Positions 47,779-59,562 of a stretch of DNA of 64,000 nucleotides are shown one piece after another (within the stretch, counting starts at the first letter, position 1; every line of letters begins with the position of its first letter). A program made the translations under genes and the position numbers. The stretch covers positions 1-64,000 of the forward strand of contig NZ_LFRI01000174.1 in NCBI RefSeq assembly GCF_001447195.1, read 5' to 3'. Origin of the DNA: Aquabacterium parvum (GTDB lineage: Bacteria > Pseudomonadota > Gammaproteobacteria > Burkholderiales > Burkholderiaceae_C). The notes under the pieces are model-generated. The model saw only the letters and a list, made by a program, of their open reading frames with translations, was not told where the DNA came from and searched no databases.

Positions 47779-48846
47779 ATGCAGCAACCCACCACACCTT
47801 GGCAGCATCGGACCGTTCTGCTGCACGAGGCGGTCGATGCCTTGTGGGACGAAGCCGCCGGCCCCCTGCCGCAAGGCCGCTACGTTGACGCCACCTTTGG
47901 CCGCGGTGGTCATTCGCGCCTGATCCTCTCCAGGCTGGGCCCCGAAGCGGCCTTGCTGGCCATCGACCGCGACCCCGAAGCCATTGCCCACGCCACCGAA
48001 GGAGAGGCCGCGATCCGCGACGAGCGGTTTAGCATCGCCCATGCGCCGTTCTCTGAGTGGGCCGATGCCGCGCAAGAGCGGGGGTGGGAGGCCGTCGATG
48101 GCCTGCTGATGGACATCGGCGTGTCCTCGCCGCAGATCGACAACCCCCAGCGCGGCTTCAGCTTTCGCTTCGATGCGCCGCTGGACATGCGCATGGACAC
48201 GACGTCCGGCGAGAGCGCGGCCGACTTCCTGGCGCGCGCCACGATCGACGAGTTGGCCGACGTCATCCGCACCTACGGCGAAGAGCGTTTTGCCGGCCCG
48301 ATCGCGCGCGCCCTGATCGCTCGCCGTGACGAAGGGCGGCCGGTTCGCACCACGGGTGAGCTGTCTGCCGTGGTGGCCAGCGCCGTGCGCACCCGCGAGC
48401 CTGGTCAGGACCCGGCCACTCGCACCTTCCAGGCCTTGCGCATCCACGTCAACCGCGAACTCGGTGAGCTGGAGGACGCGCTGGACGCGGCCCTGCGCAT
48501 GCTGGCGCCCGGTGGCCGCCTGGCCGTCATCAGCTTTCATTCGCTCGAAGACCGCATCGTCAAGACCTTCATCGCGCGCCACAGCAAGGAAGAGGTCGAT
48601 CGCCGCGTGCCCTTCGCGCAGCCACGGCCCCTGCTGCTCAAGTCCATTGGCCGCATCAAGCCATCCGACGAAGAGGTCTCGGGCAACCCGCGTTCGCGCT
48701 CTGCCGTGCTGCGCGTGGCCGAGCGCACCGACACGCCATGGTCGCCCGAGCTGGTGGCCGCTGCTTCGCCGAAGGATGCGGGCAAGGCGCCTCGCAAGGC
48801 TGCGACCAAGCCCGCGCGCGCTGCGGGCAAGGGAGGTCGCAAATGA
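47779..48846 (+). CDS. rsmH: 16S rRNA (cytosine1402-N4)-methyltransferase
   Basis: 355 residues. It methylates N4 of C1402 in 16S rRNA with [16 protein letters not shown], the SAM motif [15 protein letters not shown] (about 35-49), [31 protein letters not shown] and [14 protein letters not shown] are intact. The C terminus carries a Lys/Ala-rich tail ([26 protein letters not shown]) longer than in Escherichia coli. Its stop overlaps the ATG of ftsL. Confidence 0.95.
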   Translation: MQQPTTPWQHRTVLLHEAVDALWDEAAGPLPQGRYVDATFGRGGHSRLILSRLGPEAALLAIDRDPEAIAHATEGEAAIRDERFSIAHAPFSEWADAAQERGWEAVDGLLMDIGVSSPQIDNPQRGFSFRFDAPLDMRMDTTSGESAADFLARATIDELADVIRTYGEERFAGPIARALIARRDEGRPVRTTGELSAVVASAVRTREPGQDPATRTFQALRIHVNRELGELEDALDAALRMLAPGGRLAVISFHSLEDRIVKTFIARHSKEEVDRRVPFAQPRPLLLKSIGRIKPSDEEVSGNPRSRSAVLRVAERTDTPWSPELVAAASPKDAGKAPRKAATKPARAAGKGGRK

Positions 48847-49169
48847 TGTTGCGCCTGAACATCCTGCTGGTTGCGGTGCTGCTGGGCAGCTGCGTCTGGC
48901 TGATCCGCAGCAGCCACGAGTCGCGCCGGCTGGTCTATGAGCTGGAGAAGTCGCAGTCGGCTGCGCGCGAGCTGCAGATCGAATTCGAGCGCCTGGAGCT
49001 GGACAAGCGCGCCCAGGCCACACCACTGCGCGTTGAAAAACTGGCGCGCGAGAAGCTGCGCATGTTCGGCAACAACCCGGGCGTGACGCACTACGTGGCG
49101 GCATCGGCCGGTGTGGCTTCGGCCGCCGGCGCGGCATCCGCCGAAGGTGCCTCGGGAGGTCGGCCATGA
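48843..49169 (+). CDS. ftsL: Cell division protein FtsL
   Basis: 108 residues from ATG 48843, overlapping the rsmH stop (ATGA). Typical bitopic layout: a short cytoplasmic start, one span ([17 protein letters not shown]), then a leucine-zipper-like coiled coil ([30 protein letters not shown]) in the periplasm. The C-terminal Ala/Ser/Gly-rich tail is unstructured. FtsL pairs with FtsB and FtsQ to activate FtsWI. Its stop overlaps ftsI by four bases. Confidence 0.9.
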   Translation: MMLRLNILLVAVLLGSCVWLIRSSHESRRLVYELEKSQSAARELQIEFERLELDKRAQATPLRVEKLAREKLRMFGNNPGVTHYVAASAGVASAAGAASAEGASGGRP

Positions 49170-51103
49170 GCCGCTTCGGCGACCTCTGGCGCCGCCTGCG
49201 CGGCCAGCCGCGTCGGCAGGGCAAGGCTGCTGCCATGCCCGCGGTGCGTTACGCCACCAGCCCGCTGCTGGCTTCGCGCACGCCGCCGTGGCGCGTCAAG
49301 TTCATGATCGGCGCCATCGGCCTGGGTTTTGCCGTGTTGATCGGCCGCGCCGCCTGGATCCAGATCATCCACAACGACTTCTACCAGCAGCAAGGCGCGA
49401 GCCGCTACGAGCGCCGCATCGAGCTCGAAGCCAACCGTGGCCGCATCCTTGACCGCCATGGCGAGCTGCTGGCATCGAGCGTGCCGGCGCCTTCGTTGTG
49501 GGCCATCCCCAAGGACCTCAACGCCTCGCCTGATCAGCTGCGCCAGCTCGCCAAGTTGCTGGAGATGAAGCCGGCCGAGCTCAAAAAGCGCCTGGGCACC
49601 AGCCCCAACTTCGTGTGGCTGCGCCGCAAGGTGACGGACGATGTTTCGCAGAAGGTGGCCGACCTCAAGATCAAGGGCGTCTACGAGTTGCGCGAATGGC
49701 GTCGCCAGTACCCCGAGGGTGAATCGGCTGCGCACATCGTCGGCTTCACCAACATCGAAGACGAAGGCCAGGAAGGCATCGAGCTGGCTTACCAGAAGCA
49801 GCTGTCTGGCCACGACGGCGCGCGCCATGTCATCAAGGACCGCCTGGGCCGTGTGGTCGAGTCGGTGGGTGACACCATCCCGGCGGTTGACGGTCAGTCC
49901 ATTCGCCTGTCCATCGATGCCAAGGTGCAGTTCTACGCCTACCAGCGCATCCGCGACGCCGTGGCCCAGCACAAGGCCAAGGCCGGCAGCGTGGTGGTGC
50001 TCGACGCCATGACCGGTGAGGTGCTGGCGCTGGCCAACGTGCCCAGTTACACGCCCGAGGACCGGCGCAACCTGACCGGCGCACAGTTGCGCAACCGCGC
50101 GCTCACCGACACCTTCGAGCCCGGCTCGACGATGAAGCCGATCATCGCGGCGCTGGCCATCGAGACACGCCGGGTCAAGCCTGACACGCTCATCGCGACG
50201 GCGCCGGGTCGGCTCACCATCGACGGCTCGACGATTTCCGACTCTCACCCGCATGGCGACCTGACGGTCGCCGAGGTCATTCAGAAGTCGTCCAACGTGG
50301 GCACGGCCAAGATGGCCCTGCAGATGCAGCCGCGCGAGATGTGGGAGATCTACTCCGCCGTGGGCCTCGGTCAAAAGCCGCAGATCGGCTTCCCCGGCGT
50401 GGTCACGGGTCGCCTGCGCCCTTACAAGAGCTGGCGCCGCATCGAGCAGGTCACGATGAGCTATGGCTACGGGCTGTCAGCGAGCCTGTTCCAGCTGGCG
50501 CAGGCCTACACCATCTTCGCCACCGACGGCGAGCTGATCCCGATGTCGCTGCTCAAGCGCGATGGCGGTGTCGAACCGCGCAATGGTGCGCCGCGTGGCG
50601 ACGACGAGCGTCCTGTGCTGGCCTTCAAGACCGGCTTCAGGCCGGACGACAAGGCCGAAAGTCGTCGCCAGTCCGGGCACGTGGCGAGCGACGACATCGT
50701 GCCGCTGCGTGGCACCCGTGTGATCTCGCCCGAGACCGCCCGCGAAGTGCGCCAGATGCTGATGATGGCCACGCAACCTGGCGGCACCGCGCTCAAGGCC
50801 CGCACCGTGGGCTACAGCGTGGGCGGCAAGACCGGCACCGCGCGCAAGCAGGAAGGCCGTGGCTACGCGGGCAACAAGTACCGCGCCTGGTTCGTGGGCA
50901 TCGCCCCCATCAGCCAGCCACGCATCGTCGTGGCGGTGATGGTGGACGAGCCCGGCACCGGTGTGTACTACGGTGGCGAGGTGGCCGCGCCCGTGTTCAG
51001 CCAGGTCGTGCAGCAGACCCTGCATCGCCTGGGCGTGCTGCCTGACATCGAAGTGCAGTCGCAGATCCAGACCAGCATCCCGTCCGAGGTGGAGAGCTTC
51101 TGA
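49166..51103 (+). CDS. ftsI: Septal peptidoglycan transpeptidase FtsI (PBP3)
   Basis: 645 residues. After a cytoplasmic start of about 45 residues comes one span (FMIGAIGLGFAVLIGRAAWIQII). The dimerisation region (RGRILDRHGELLASSVPAPSLWA) and the transpeptidase motifs are present: STMK with the active Ser321 and Lys324, SSN in QKSSNVGTAKMA and KTGTARK. It crosslinks septal peptidoglycan with FtsW. The TGA overlaps the ATG of the murE-murF gene. Confidence 0.95.
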   Translation: MSRFGDLWRRLRGQPRRQGKAAAMPAVRYATSPLLASRTPPWRVKFMIGAIGLGFAVLIGRAAWIQIIHNDFYQQQGASRYERRIELEANRGRILDRHGELLASSVPAPSLWAIPKDLNASPDQLRQLAKLLEMKPAELKKRLGTSPNFVWLRRKVTDDVSQKVADLKIKGVYELREWRRQYPEGESAAHIVGFTNIEDEGQEGIELAYQKQLSGHDGARHVIKDRLGRVVESVGDTIPAVDGQSIRLSIDAKVQFYAYQRIRDAVAQHKAKAGSVVVLDAMTGEVLALANVPSYTPEDRRNLTGAQLRNRALTDTFEPGSTMKPIIAALAIETRRVKPDTLIATAPGRLTIDGSTISDSHPHGDLTVAEVIQKSSNVGTAKMALQMQPREMWEIYSAVGLGQKPQIGFPGVVTGRLRPYKSWRRIEQVTMSYGYGLSASLFQLAQAYTIFATDGELIPMSLLKRDGGVEPRNGAPRGDDERPVLAFKTGFRPDDKAESRRQSGHVASDDIVPLRGTRVISPETAREVRQMLMMATQPGGTALKARTVGYSVGGKTGTARKQEGRGYAGNKYRAWFVGIAPISQPRIVVAVMVDEPGTGVYYGGEVAAPVFSQVVQQTLHRLGVLPDIEVQSQIQTSIPSEVESF

Positions 51104-54102
51104 TGGCCACGCTGCACCACCTCCCCGACACCGCCGCCGCCCTGGCCTGGCTGCGCGCGCAAGGCGCTGCCGACCTGACGGTGGACAGTCGTGCTGTGGC
51201 CTCGCTCAAGGATGTGGCCTTCATCGCCTGGCCCGGTGCTGCGCGAGACGGCCGCGCCTTCGTGCAGCAAGCGCTGCAGGCCGGTGCCCGCGCCTGCCTG
51301 GTCGAGGCCGATGGCGCCGAGGCCTTCGCCTTTGACGACGCGCGCATCGCTTCCGTGCCGGGGCTCAAGGCCCGCAGCGCCGAGATCGCACATGGCTTTT
51401 ACGGCGAGCCCAGCGCGGCGCTGCAGGTGGTGGCCGTGACCGGCACCAATGGCAAAACCTCCACCTCGTGGTGGACAGCGCAGGTGCTCGAAGCCATCGG
51501 CCTGCCTTGCGGCGTGGTCGGCACACTGGGCGTTGGCCAGGTGCGCGGCGACGGTGTGGTGCACACCGGCCTGACGACGCCCGACCCGATCACCCTGCAC
51601 CGCACCTTCCGCGACTTCGTGCAGCAAGGACTGAAGGCCGCAGCCATCGAGGCCTCGTCCATCGGCATCGAAGAGCTGCGCCTGCACGCCACGCACATCG
51701 CGGTGGCCCAGTTCACCAACTTCACGCAAGACCACCTCGACTACCACGGCGACATGGCTGCCTACTGGCTGGCCAAGCGTCGCCTGTTCGACTGGCCCGG
51801 CCTGCGCGCGGCCGTCATCAACCTCGACGACGACAAGGGGGCTGACCTGCTGCGCCACGCGCAGGGGCGTGGCCTGGATGCCTGGACGTTCCGCATGGGT
51901 GGGGCCGCTGGCTCGGCCCGACTGCAAGCCCTGGACGTGCAGCACACCGAAGGGGGCGTGCGCTTTACCGTGGTCGAACACAGCGCGCAAGGCACGCAAG
52001 AGCTTGTCCGTGTCAGCGTGCAGGCGCCGGTGATTGGCACCTTCAACGTGGCGAACCTGTTGGGGGTCATCGCCGCGGCGCGTGCGCTGGGTGGTGAGCT
52101 TGGCGCCATCGCGAAGGCCTGCGCCACCTTGCAGGCCGTGCCGGGCCGCATGCAGCTGGTGTCAGCGCCGACAGGCTATCGAACCGACTTGCCCCTGGTT
52201 GTGGTCGACTACGCCCACACACCCGATGCGCTGCAAAAGTCCCTGCAGGCCCTGCGCCCCGTGGCCGAGGCCCGTGGTGGCCAGCTGTGGTGCGTGTTCG
52301 GCTGCGGCGGCGATCGCGACCCGATCAAGCGCCCGCTCATGGGTGCCACCGCCGACCGCCATGCCGACCGCGTCGTGCTCACCAGCGACAACCCGCGCAG
52401 CGAGTCGCCGGCCTTCATCCTCTCTCAGATCCTGGTCGGTGTGCCCGGACGCGACGAGGTGGCCGTGATCGAAGACCGCCGCGCCGCCATCGCCCATGCG
52501 CTGAGCCAGGCCGATGCCCGCGACGTGGTGCTGCTGGCCGGCAAGGGCCACGAGGCCACGCAAGAGGTCGCGGGTGCCAAGACACCTTTTTCCGACATCG
52601 ACGAAGCCGCTGCCGCCTTGGTCCGCCGCGCTGCGTCCGCTGTCTCTGCTGCGCCGAACACGATGATGATGACCCTGGGCCTGTCCCATGCGCTGCTGCC
52701 GGGCTCGACCCTGCACGGCGACCCTGCCACGCCGATCGCGCGCGTGCACACCGACACGCGCACCCTGCAGGCAGGCGACTGCTTCGTGGCCTTGCGCGGC
52801 GAGCGCTTCGATGCGCACGACTTCCTGCCTCAAGCGTCTGGCTCGGGCGCCGTGGCCGTGATCGGTCAGCGCGGCGTGGCAGAGAGCGGCCTGCCCGGTT
52901 TGACCGTGAGCGACACCCGCGCGGCCCTGAGCATGCTGGCCGCTGGCTGGCGCGCCCGCTTCGACATCCCGTTGGTGGGCGTGACGGGCAGCAACGGCAA
53001 GACCACGGTCACGCAGATGATCGCGTCCATCTTGCGCGCCTGGATGGCGGCGCAAGGCGACGCGAACGCCGCCCTGGCCACGCAAGGCAACTTCAACAAC
53101 GACATCGGCGTGCCGCTGACGCTGCTGCGCCTGCGCGAGGGCCAGCACCGTTGCGCCGTGGTCGAGCTGGGCATGAACCACCCGGGCGAGATCGCGCAGC
53201 TGGCTGCGATTGCCGCGCCCACCGTGGGCCTGGTCAACAACGCCCAGCGCGAGCACCAGGAGTTCATGCACACGGTCGAGGCCGTGGCGCGCGAGAACGG
53301 CTCGGTGCTGCAGTCGCTGTCGCGCAATGGCGTGGCCGTGTTCCCGGCCGACGACGCGCACACCCCCATCTGGCGCGAGCTGGCCCAGGGCTGCCGTGTC
53401 ATCGACTTCGGTGCGCCGGGCTCGGCCGCCGTCAGCGGCAGCGCCACCTGGCAGGCCGCCCCCACGCCTCACTGGCAGATCCGCCTGGTCACGCCACAAG
53501 GTGAGGCCGATGTGTCGCTGGCCATGGCCGGCCAACACAACGTGCGCAACGCGCTGGCCGCCACCGCTGCAGCCTTGGGCGCCGGCGTGCCGCTGGCCAG
53601 CATCGTCGCCGGCTTGCAGGCCTTCGAGCCCGTCAAGGGTCGCTCGCAGCTCAAGCAGGCCACGGTGCGCGGCCAGGCTGTCACGCTGGTGGACGATTCC
53701 TACAATGCCAACCCCGACTCCGTGCGCGCGGCCATCGACATGCTGGCCGACTTGCCCGGGCCCCACTGGCTGGTGCTTGGCGACATGGGCGAGGTGGGCA
53801 ACCAGGGCCCTGCCTTCCACGAGGAGGTGGGCGCCCACGCCGTCGCACGCGGCATCGAACACATCTGGACGGCTGGCAGCCTGTGCGCCCACGCGGCGCA
53901 GGCCGTGCGCGCCAGCCAGGCCACCGCCACGAGCGGTGAGCCTGTCCAATCCCGTCATTTCGACAGCGCCGCCGACATCGCCTCGGCCCTGTCCCAGCCC
54001 GATGCCGCACCGCTTGCCGCATCCATCCTGGTCAAAGGTTCTCGCTTCATGAAGATGGAACAAGTCGTCGCCACCCTCACCGGAGCTGTCCATGCTGCTT
54101 AG
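51103..54102 (+). CDS. murEF: Fused MurE-MurF ligase
   Basis: 999 residues joining two consecutive enzymes of the pathway. Residues 1 to about 505 are MurE (UDP-MurNAc-tripeptide synthetase) with the ATP motif GTNGKT (114-119), TTPDPITL and DNPR (429-432), the signature of meso-diaminopimelate-using enzymes. Residues about 521-999 are MurF (D-Ala-D-Ala adding ligase) with GSNGKT (629-634), [14 protein letters not shown] and [11 protein letters not shown] short Ala-rich linker joins them and the MurF part still begins with NTMMMTLG, like a former start. Such fusions are known in several Burkholderiales. It overlaps ftsI by one base and mraY by 11 bases. Confidence 0.93.
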   Translation: MATLHHLPDTAAALAWLRAQGAADLTVDSRAVASLKDVAFIAWPGAARDGRAFVQQALQAGARACLVEADGAEAFAFDDARIASVPGLKARSAEIAHGFYGEPSAALQVVAVTGTNGKTSTSWWTAQVLEAIGLPCGVVGTLGVGQVRGDGVVHTGLTTPDPITLHRTFRDFVQQGLKAAAIEASSIGIEELRLHATHIAVAQFTNFTQDHLDYHGDMAAYWLAKRRLFDWPGLRAAVINLDDDKGADLLRHAQGRGLDAWTFRMGGAAGSARLQALDVQHTEGGVRFTVVEHSAQGTQELVRVSVQAPVIGTFNVANLLGVIAAARALGGELGAIAKACATLQAVPGRMQLVSAPTGYRTDLPLVVVDYAHTPDALQKSLQALRPVAEARGGQLWCVFGCGGDRDPIKRPLMGATADRHADRVVLTSDNPRSESPAFILSQILVGVPGRDEVAVIEDRRAAIAHALSQADARDVVLLAGKGHEATQEVAGAKTPFSDIDEAAAALVRRAASAVSAAPNTMMMTLGLSHALLPGSTLHGDPATPIARVHTDTRTLQAGDCFVALRGERFDAHDFLPQASGSGAVAVIGQRGVAESGLPGLTVSDTRAALSMLAAGWRARFDIPLVGVTGSNGKTTVTQMIASILRAWMAAQGDANAALATQGNFNNDIGVPLTLLRLREGQHRCAVVELGMNHPGEIAQLAAIAAPTVGLVNNAQREHQEFMHTVEAVARENGSVLQSLSRNGVAVFPADDAHTPIWRELAQGCRVIDFGAPGSAAVSGSATWQAAPTPHWQIRLVTPQGEADVSLAMAGQHNVRNALAATAAALGAGVPLASIVAGLQAFEPVKGRSQLKQATVRGQAVTLVDDSYNANPDSVRAAIDMLADLPGPHWLVLGDMGEVGNQGPAFHEEVGAHAVARGIEHIWTAGSLCAHAAQAVRASQATATSGEPVQSRHFDSAADIASALSQPDAAPLAASILVKGSRFMKMEQVVATLTGAVHAA

Positions 54103-55270
54103 TCTCGCGATGTGGCTGCAGGAGCTCCACCCCGACTGGGGCTTCCTGCGTGTCTTCCAGTACCTGACCTTCCGCTCTGTCATGGCGGCCATGACGGCGC
54201 TGGTCATCGGCCTGCTGCTGGGCCCTTACCTGATCCGCAAGCTCACCGAGCTCAAGATCGGCCAGCCCATCCGCGAGTACGCGATGGACACCCACCTCAC
54301 CAAGCGCGGCACGCCCACCATGGGTGGCGCGTTGATCCTGCTGGCCATCGGCCTGTCGACGCTGCTGTGGTTCGACTGGGCCAACCGCTTCGTGTGGATC
54401 GTGATGATCGTGACCACCGGCTTTGGTCTGATCGGCTGGGTCGATGACTGGCGCAAGGTCGTCAACAAGGACCCGGAGGGCATGCCCTCGCGCGAGAAGT
54501 ACTTCTGGCAGTCGATCATCGGCCTGATCGCCGCCATCTACCTGGCCTTCAGCGTGTCGGAGACCAACAACCTGCGCGTGGTCGAGCTGTTCTTCCGCTG
54601 GATCGCGTCGGGTTTCAGCAACGACCTGCCGCCCAAAGCCGACCTGATCGTGCCCTTCTTCAAGACGGTGAGCTACCCGCTGGGCGTGTGGGGCTTCATG
54701 GTGCTGACCTACATCGTCATCGTGGGCACCAGCAACGCCGTGAACCTGACCGACGGCCTTGACGGCCTGGCGATCATGCCGGTGGTGATGGTCTCGGCGG
54801 CCTTGGGCATCTTTGCCTACGTGACGGGCAACGCCGTGTTCGCCAAGTACCTGCTGCTGCCGCACATCCCGGGTGCGGGCGAGTTGCTGGTGTTCTGCGC
54901 GGCGATGTCGGGGGCAGGGCTGGCATTCTTGTGGTTCAACGCCTACCCGGCGCAGGTGTTCATGGGCGACGTGGGCGCGCTGGCGCTCGGCGGAGCCCTC
55001 GGCACCATCGCCGTCATCGTGCGCCAGGAGATCGTGCTGGCCTTCATGGGCGGCGTCTTCGTGCTCGAAGCGCTGTCGGTGATGCTGCAGGTGAGCTGGT
55101 TCAAGTACACCAAGCGCAAGTACGGCGAAGGCCGCCGCATCCTGCTGATGGCGCCGCTGCACCACCACTTTGAAAAGTCGGGCTGGAAAGAAACGCAGGT
55201 CGTGGTCCGGTTCTGGATCATCACCATGCTGCTGTGCCTGATCGGCCTGTCCACCCTCAAGCTGCGCTGA
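54092..55270 (+). CDS. mraY: Phospho-MurNAc-pentapeptide translocase MraY
   Basis: 392 residues with ten hydrophobic segments. It links phospho-MurNAc-pentapeptide to undecaprenyl phosphate, making lipid I at the inner membrane. The family motifs [32 protein letters not shown] (the DDxxK motif), [35 protein letters not shown] and [15 protein letters not shown] are intact. It starts inside the end of murEF, so translation is coupled. Confidence 0.96.
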   Translation: MLLSLAMWLQELHPDWGFLRVFQYLTFRSVMAAMTALVIGLLLGPYLIRKLTELKIGQPIREYAMDTHLTKRGTPTMGGALILLAIGLSTLLWFDWANRFVWIVMIVTTGFGLIGWVDDWRKVVNKDPEGMPSREKYFWQSIIGLIAAIYLAFSVSETNNLRVVELFFRWIASGFSNDLPPKADLIVPFFKTVSYPLGVWGFMVLTYIVIVGTSNAVNLTDGLDGLAIMPVVMVSAALGIFAYVTGNAVFAKYLLLPHIPGAGELLVFCAAMSGAGLAFLWFNAYPAQVFMGDVGALALGGALGTIAVIVRQEIVLAFMGGVFVLEALSVMLQVSWFKYTKRKYGEGRRILLMAPLHHHFEKSGWKETQVVVRFWIITMLLCLIGLSTLKLR

Positions 55271-55289
55271 CGCGGCGTCGAACAAGACC

Positions 55290-57173
55290 ATGCACCACCT
55301 TCGCAACCTCACCGTGCTGATCCTGGGTCTGGGTGACTCGGGCCTGGCCATGGCGCGCTGGTGCGCCCGGTGCGGCGCGAGCGTGCGCGTGGCCGACACC
55401 CGCGCCAACCCGCCTCAGGCCGCCACGCTGGCCGCCGACGTGCCCGATGCCACCTTGCACCAGGGCCTGGATCCCTCGCTGCTCGACGGCGTCAACCTGC
55501 TGTTCAAGAGTCCGGGCCTGATGCCGGCCTCGCCCGAAGTCGCGCCCATCCTGGCGGCTGCCGATGAACAGGGCATCCCGGTGCGCGGCGAGCTTTCGCT
55601 GTTCGCCTCGGCCCTGGCCGACCTCAAGGTGGATCTGGGCTATGCGCCCAAGGTGGTGGCCATCACCGGCACCAACGGCAAGACAACCACCACCTCGCTG
55701 ACCGCCAAGCTCATCGAGCGCGCCGGCCTGCGTGTGGGCCTGGCCGGCAACATCGGCCCGACCTTGCTCGACACCCTGCGCACAGCACTGGACCAGGAAC
55801 CGACGCGCTTGGCAGATCCTGAAGGCGCCGAAGCGCACGCCGCGCCGGGCGAGGCCGATGCGGTGCTGCCTGAAGAGCTCAATGTGGCGCCTGACTCGGT
55901 GACCGAGCCGGGTGACGTGCTGCCAGAGTCGAGCGAAGTGGTCGATGCGGACGAGGGTTTGCCTGAAACGGCTGCCGCTGCGAGCCTGGCCATCGTGAGC
56001 GCCGAAACAGCCGAGGTCGATGCGCCAGCCGGTGTGGACGCCGCCGAGCCCCAAGCTCCCACCGCACTGGCCGATGACGCCGACGCTGCCCCGATCGAGC
56101 TGACCCCGCCTCCGCCTGCCGCGCCGGTGTTCGAGGTGCTGCCCGACGCCTGGGTGCTCGAGCTCTCCAGCTTCCAGCTCGACGGTGTCAGCAACTTCCA
56201 CCCTGACGCGGCGGTGGTGCTCAACATCAGCCAGGACCACCTGGACTGGCACGGCAGCATGGCTGCCTACGCCGAGGCCAAAGCCCGCATCCACGGCAAG
56301 ACCGGCGTGATGGTCGTCAACCGCGACGAGCCCCTGGCCGAAGCCATGGTGCCGCCGCCCGAGGTGATCAAGTCGGGCGTGCGAGGTCGGCCCGCCAAGG
56401 TCGTGCACCGCAACGTCGTTCGCTTTGGCCTGGACGCTCCGCGCGCACCCGGTGACTTCGGCCTGGTGGTCGAGTCCGGCATGGCCTGGCTGGTGCGCGC
56501 CCGCGAGGCCGACCCCACGCTCAAGCTGGCCAAGGGCGAACAACACGAGATCGTGCTGCAGCGCCTGATGCCGGCCGATGCGCTGCGCATCCGCGGTCGC
56601 CACAACGCCTCGAATGCCCTGGCTGCTTTGGCTTTGGCCACGTCGGTGGGATGCCCGCTGGCGCCCATGCTGCACGGTTTGCGCGAGTACCGTGGTGAGC
56701 CCCATCGTGTCGAACACGTGCTCACGCTGCGCGGCGTGGACGCCATCGACGACAGCAAGGGCACCAACGTGGGCGCCACCGTCGCCGCCTTGCTGGGCCT
56801 GGGCGCCGACCTGTCGCCCGGCAAGCTCTGCCTGATCCTGGGGGGTGACGGCAAGGGCCAGGACTTCGCGCCGCTGCGCGAGCCGGTGGGCCGCTTCACG
56901 CGCGCCGTGGCCCTGATCGGCCGCGACGCCGAGGCCATCGGTGCCGTGCTGCTGGGCATCCAGACGCCTTCAGGCGACGACATCCTCATCCAGCGCTTTG
57001 ACACGCTGCAAGACGCCACCCGCTGGGCCTGGGAGCAGGGCCGCGAAGGCGATGCCGTGTTGCTGAGCCCGGCCTGCGCCAGCCTGGACATGTTCCGCAA
57101 CTACGCCCACCGCGCCGAGGTCTTTGTTCAGACCCTGCAGGCCCTGGCCAACGACCTGGGGGAGGTCGCATGA
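55290..57173 (+). CDS. murD: UDP-MurNAc-L-Ala:D-Glu ligase MurD with acidic insertion
   Basis: 627 residues, against about 440-500 in most relatives. It adds D-glutamate to UDP-MurNAc-L-Ala. GTNGKTTT (127-134), GNIGPTLLD (153-161), ELSSFQLDG (291-299), QDHLDWHGS and [11 protein letters not shown] are intact, so the enzyme should be active. Between the NIG motif and ELSSFQL lies an insertion of about 115 residues (about 168-283), rich in Ala, Glu, Asp and Pro and almost free of Lys and Arg, where Escherichia coli MurD has about 14 residues. It sits 19 bases after mraY and overlaps ftsW by four bases. Confidence 0.93.
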   Translation: MHHLRNLTVLILGLGDSGLAMARWCARCGASVRVADTRANPPQAATLAADVPDATLHQGLDPSLLDGVNLLFKSPGLMPASPEVAPILAAADEQGIPVRGELSLFASALADLKVDLGYAPKVVAITGTNGKTTTTSLTAKLIERAGLRVGLAGNIGPTLLDTLRTALDQEPTRLADPEGAEAHAAPGEADAVLPEELNVAPDSVTEPGDVLPESSEVVDADEGLPETAAAASLAIVSAETAEVDAPAGVDAAEPQAPTALADDADAAPIELTPPPPAAPVFEVLPDAWVLELSSFQLDGVSNFHPDAAVVLNISQDHLDWHGSMAAYAEAKARIHGKTGVMVVNRDEPLAEAMVPPPEVIKSGVRGRPAKVVHRNVVRFGLDAPRAPGDFGLVVESGMAWLVRAREADPTLKLAKGEQHEIVLQRLMPADALRIRGRHNASNALAALALATSVGCPLAPMLHGLREYRGEPHRVEHVLTLRGVDAIDDSKGTNVGATVAALLGLGADLSPGKLCLILGGDGKGQDFAPLREPVGRFTRAVALIGRDAEAIGAVLLGIQTPSGDDILIQRFDTLQDATRWAWEQGREGDAVLLSPACASLDMFRNYAHRAEVFVQTLQALANDLGEVA

Positions 57174-58450
57174 GCGTTGCCGCCGATCGCACCCAGTCGC
57201 CATCGATGATGGACCGACTCAAGGCCCTGCTCAAACTGCAGCGTGGCGAAGGCCACGAAGGTGGCCCGCTGCCGGTGCGCGACTTCGTCAACATCAGCTC
57301 CGCCCAGCCCTCGCGCGTGATGGGCTTCGACCAGCCGCTGTTGTGGGTGGTCGTGTCGCTGCTGCTGACCGGTTTGATCATGGTCTATTCGGCCACGATC
57401 GCCTTGCCCGACAGTCCACGCTTTGCCAACTACGCGCCCACGCACTTTTTCCAGCGCCACATCATCTCCATCCTGATGGCGATCTCGGTGTCGGCCGTGG
57501 TCACGCAGATCCCCATGAGCACCTGGGAGAAGCTCGCGCCCTGGTTGTTCGTGCTCTCGCTGATCCTGCTCATCCTGGTGCTGATCCCGCACGTGGGCAA
57601 GGTGGTCTATGGCGCACGCCGCTGGCTGCCGCTGGGCTTCATGAACTTCCAGCCCTCCGAGCTGGCCAAGCTGGCCATCGTGCTCTACGCCTCCGACTAC
57701 ATGGTGCGCAAGATGGACGTCAAGGAGCACTTCTTCCGCGCCGTCACGCCGATGGCCGTGGCCGTGGGCGTCGTGGGCCTGTTGCTGCTGGCCGAGCCCG
57801 ACATGGGCGCCTTCATGGTGATCGCTTCCATCGCCATGGCCATCCTGTTCCTGGGTGGTGTCAACGGCAAGATGTTCACGCTGATCACGGCGGTGCTGCT
57901 GGGCGCCTTCATGCTGATGATTTCGCTCAGCCCCTGGCGGCGCGAGCGCATCTTTGCCTACCTCGACCCATGGGACGAGAAGAACGCCCTGGGCAAGGCC
58001 TACCAGCTCACGCACTCCCTGATCGCCTTCGGCCGTGGCGAGATCTTTGGCGAAGGCCTGGGCTCCAGCGTCGAGAAGCTGCACTACCTGCCCGAGGCCC
58101 ACACCGACTTCCTGCTGGCCGTCATCGGCGAAGAACTCGGTTTCATCGGCGTGGCCGCCGTGGTGCTGGCCTTCTTCTGGGTCGTGGTGCGCCTGTTCAA
58201 CATCGGCCGTCAGGCCATCGCGCTCGACCGCGTCTTCGCCGGCCTCGTGGCCCAGGGCGTGGCCGTGTGGCTGGGTGCACAAGGCTTCATCAACATGGGC
58301 GTGAACCTGGGCGTGTTGCCCACCAAGGGCCTGACGCTGCCGCTGATGAGCTTTGGCGGATCGGGCATTTTGCTCAACTGCATCGCCCTGGCGATTTGCC
58401 TTCGTGTGGACATGGAAAACAGGCAACTCATGAGGGGAGGCCGCGCATGA
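57170..58450 (+). CDS. ftsW: Septal peptidoglycan glycosyltransferase FtsW
   Basis: 426 residues of the SEDS family. About 60 polar residues precede the first span ([23 protein letters not shown]). Family stretches include [97 protein letters not shown] and [18 protein letters not shown]. It polymerises lipid II at the septum together with FtsI. Start and stop overlap murD and murG respectively. Confidence 0.95.
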   Translation: MSVAADRTQSPSMMDRLKALLKLQRGEGHEGGPLPVRDFVNISSAQPSRVMGFDQPLLWVVVSLLLTGLIMVYSATIALPDSPRFANYAPTHFFQRHIISILMAISVSAVVTQIPMSTWEKLAPWLFVLSLILLILVLIPHVGKVVYGARRWLPLGFMNFQPSELAKLAIVLYASDYMVRKMDVKEHFFRAVTPMAVAVGVVGLLLLAEPDMGAFMVIASIAMAILFLGGVNGKMFTLITAVLLGAFMLMISLSPWRRERIFAYLDPWDEKNALGKAYQLTHSLIAFGRGEIFGEGLGSSVEKLHYLPEAHTDFLLAVIGEELGFIGVAAVVLAFFWVVVRLFNIGRQAIALDRVFAGLVAQGVAVWLGAQGFINMGVNLGVLPTKGLTLPLMSFGGSGILLNCIALAICLRVDMENRQLMRGGRA

Positions 58451-59562
58451 GCACGACTTCCCGTCACCTCGTCATCATGGCGGCCGGCACCGGTGGGCAC
58501 ATCATGCCGGGCCTGGCCGTGGCCGACGAAATGAAGCGCCGTGGCTGGACCGTGAGCTGGCTGGGCACCGAAGGTGGCATGGAAAACCGCCTGGTGCCGC
58601 CCACCGGCATCGAGCTCGACGCCATCTCCTTCAATGGCCTGCGCGGCAAGTCGCTCAAGGACACGCTGTTCGGCGGCGTGCGCCTGCTCAAGGCCTTTGT
58701 TGATTGCTACAAGATCCTGTCCAGGCGCCAGGCCGACGCCGTGCTCGGCATGGGTGGCTACGTGTGCTTCCCCGGTGGGGTCATGAGCGCTGCCCGCCTG
58801 CTGCCGCTGGTCATGGTCAACGCCGATGCGGCCATGCTGCTGAGCAACAAGGCCCTGCTGCCCATCACCGACGTGCTGGCCTGCGGCTTCGACGGCCCAG
58901 CCGCCCAACACAAGGTCGCCCGCGTGACAGGCAACCCGGTGCGCGCCGAGATCGAAACCATCGCCGAGCCTGCGCAGCGCTTCGAAGGCCGCAGCGGCCC
59001 GCTCAAAGTGCTGGTGGTCGGCGGCAGCCTGGGCGCCAAGGTGCTCAACGAGACCGTGCCCCAAGCCCTGGCCCGCATCGCGCCTGAGCAGCGCCCGCGC
59101 ATCACGCACCAGACGGGCATGGCCAACTTCGAAGCCGTCAAGGCCGAGTACGCCAAGGCCGGGCTCGATGTGCAGCGCGACGTCGAGCTGCTGCCTTTCA
59201 TCAACAACATGGCCCAGCGCCTGACGGACTGCGACCTGATCGTCTGCCGCGCGGGCGCCATCACGGTCAGCGAACTGTGCTCTGCCGGCGTGCCCAGCGT
59301 GCTGATCCCGCTGGTGGTCTCGACCACCGCCCACCAGCGCGACAACGCCGAGTTCATGGCCCAGCACCAGGCCGCCATCCACCTGCCGCAGGCCGAACTC
59401 AACGCCGACACGCTGGCGCGCCAGCTGCAATCGCTGCAACGCGATGAGCTGCTGACCATGGCCAAGCGCGCGCGCGGGCTAGCCCGCAACCATTCCGCTG
59501 CCGCGGTGGCCGATGCCATCGAGCAGCTCGTTCAACCCAACAAGAAAAAGGCGTCGGCATGA
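58447..59562 (+). CDS. murG: UDP-GlcNAc transferase MurG
   Basis: 371 residues from ATG 58447, overlapping ftsW (ATGA). It adds GlcNAc to lipid I to give lipid [22 protein letters not shown] (the GGH loop), [36 protein letters not shown] and [23 protein letters not shown] are conserved. The usual HEQNAxxGxxN segment reads [16 protein letters not shown] here, a variant I recall from other Burkholderiales. Its stop overlaps the murC start. Confidence 0.95.
   Translation: MSTTSRHLVIMAAGTGGHIMPGLAVADEMKRRGWTVSWLGTEGGMENRLVPPTGIELDAISFNGLRGKSLKDTLFGGVRLLKAFVDCYKILSRRQADAVLGMGGYVCFPGGVMSAARLLPLVMVNADAAMLLSNKALLPITDVLACGFDGPAAQHKVARVTGNPVRAEIETIAEPAQRFEGRSGPLKVLVVGGSLGAKVLNETVPQALARIAPEQRPRITHQTGMANFEAVKAEYAKAGLDVQRDVELLPFINNMAQRLTDCDLIVCRAGAITVSELCSAGVPSVLIPLVVSTTAHQRDNAEFMAQHQAAIHLPQAELNADTLARQLQSLQRDELLTMAKRARGLARNHSAAAVADAIEQLVQPNKKKASA

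Noticed and set aside
56200..57100. Open minus-strand frame within murD
   Set aside because: Ser/Arg/Pro-rich antisense shadow of conserved MurD motifs.
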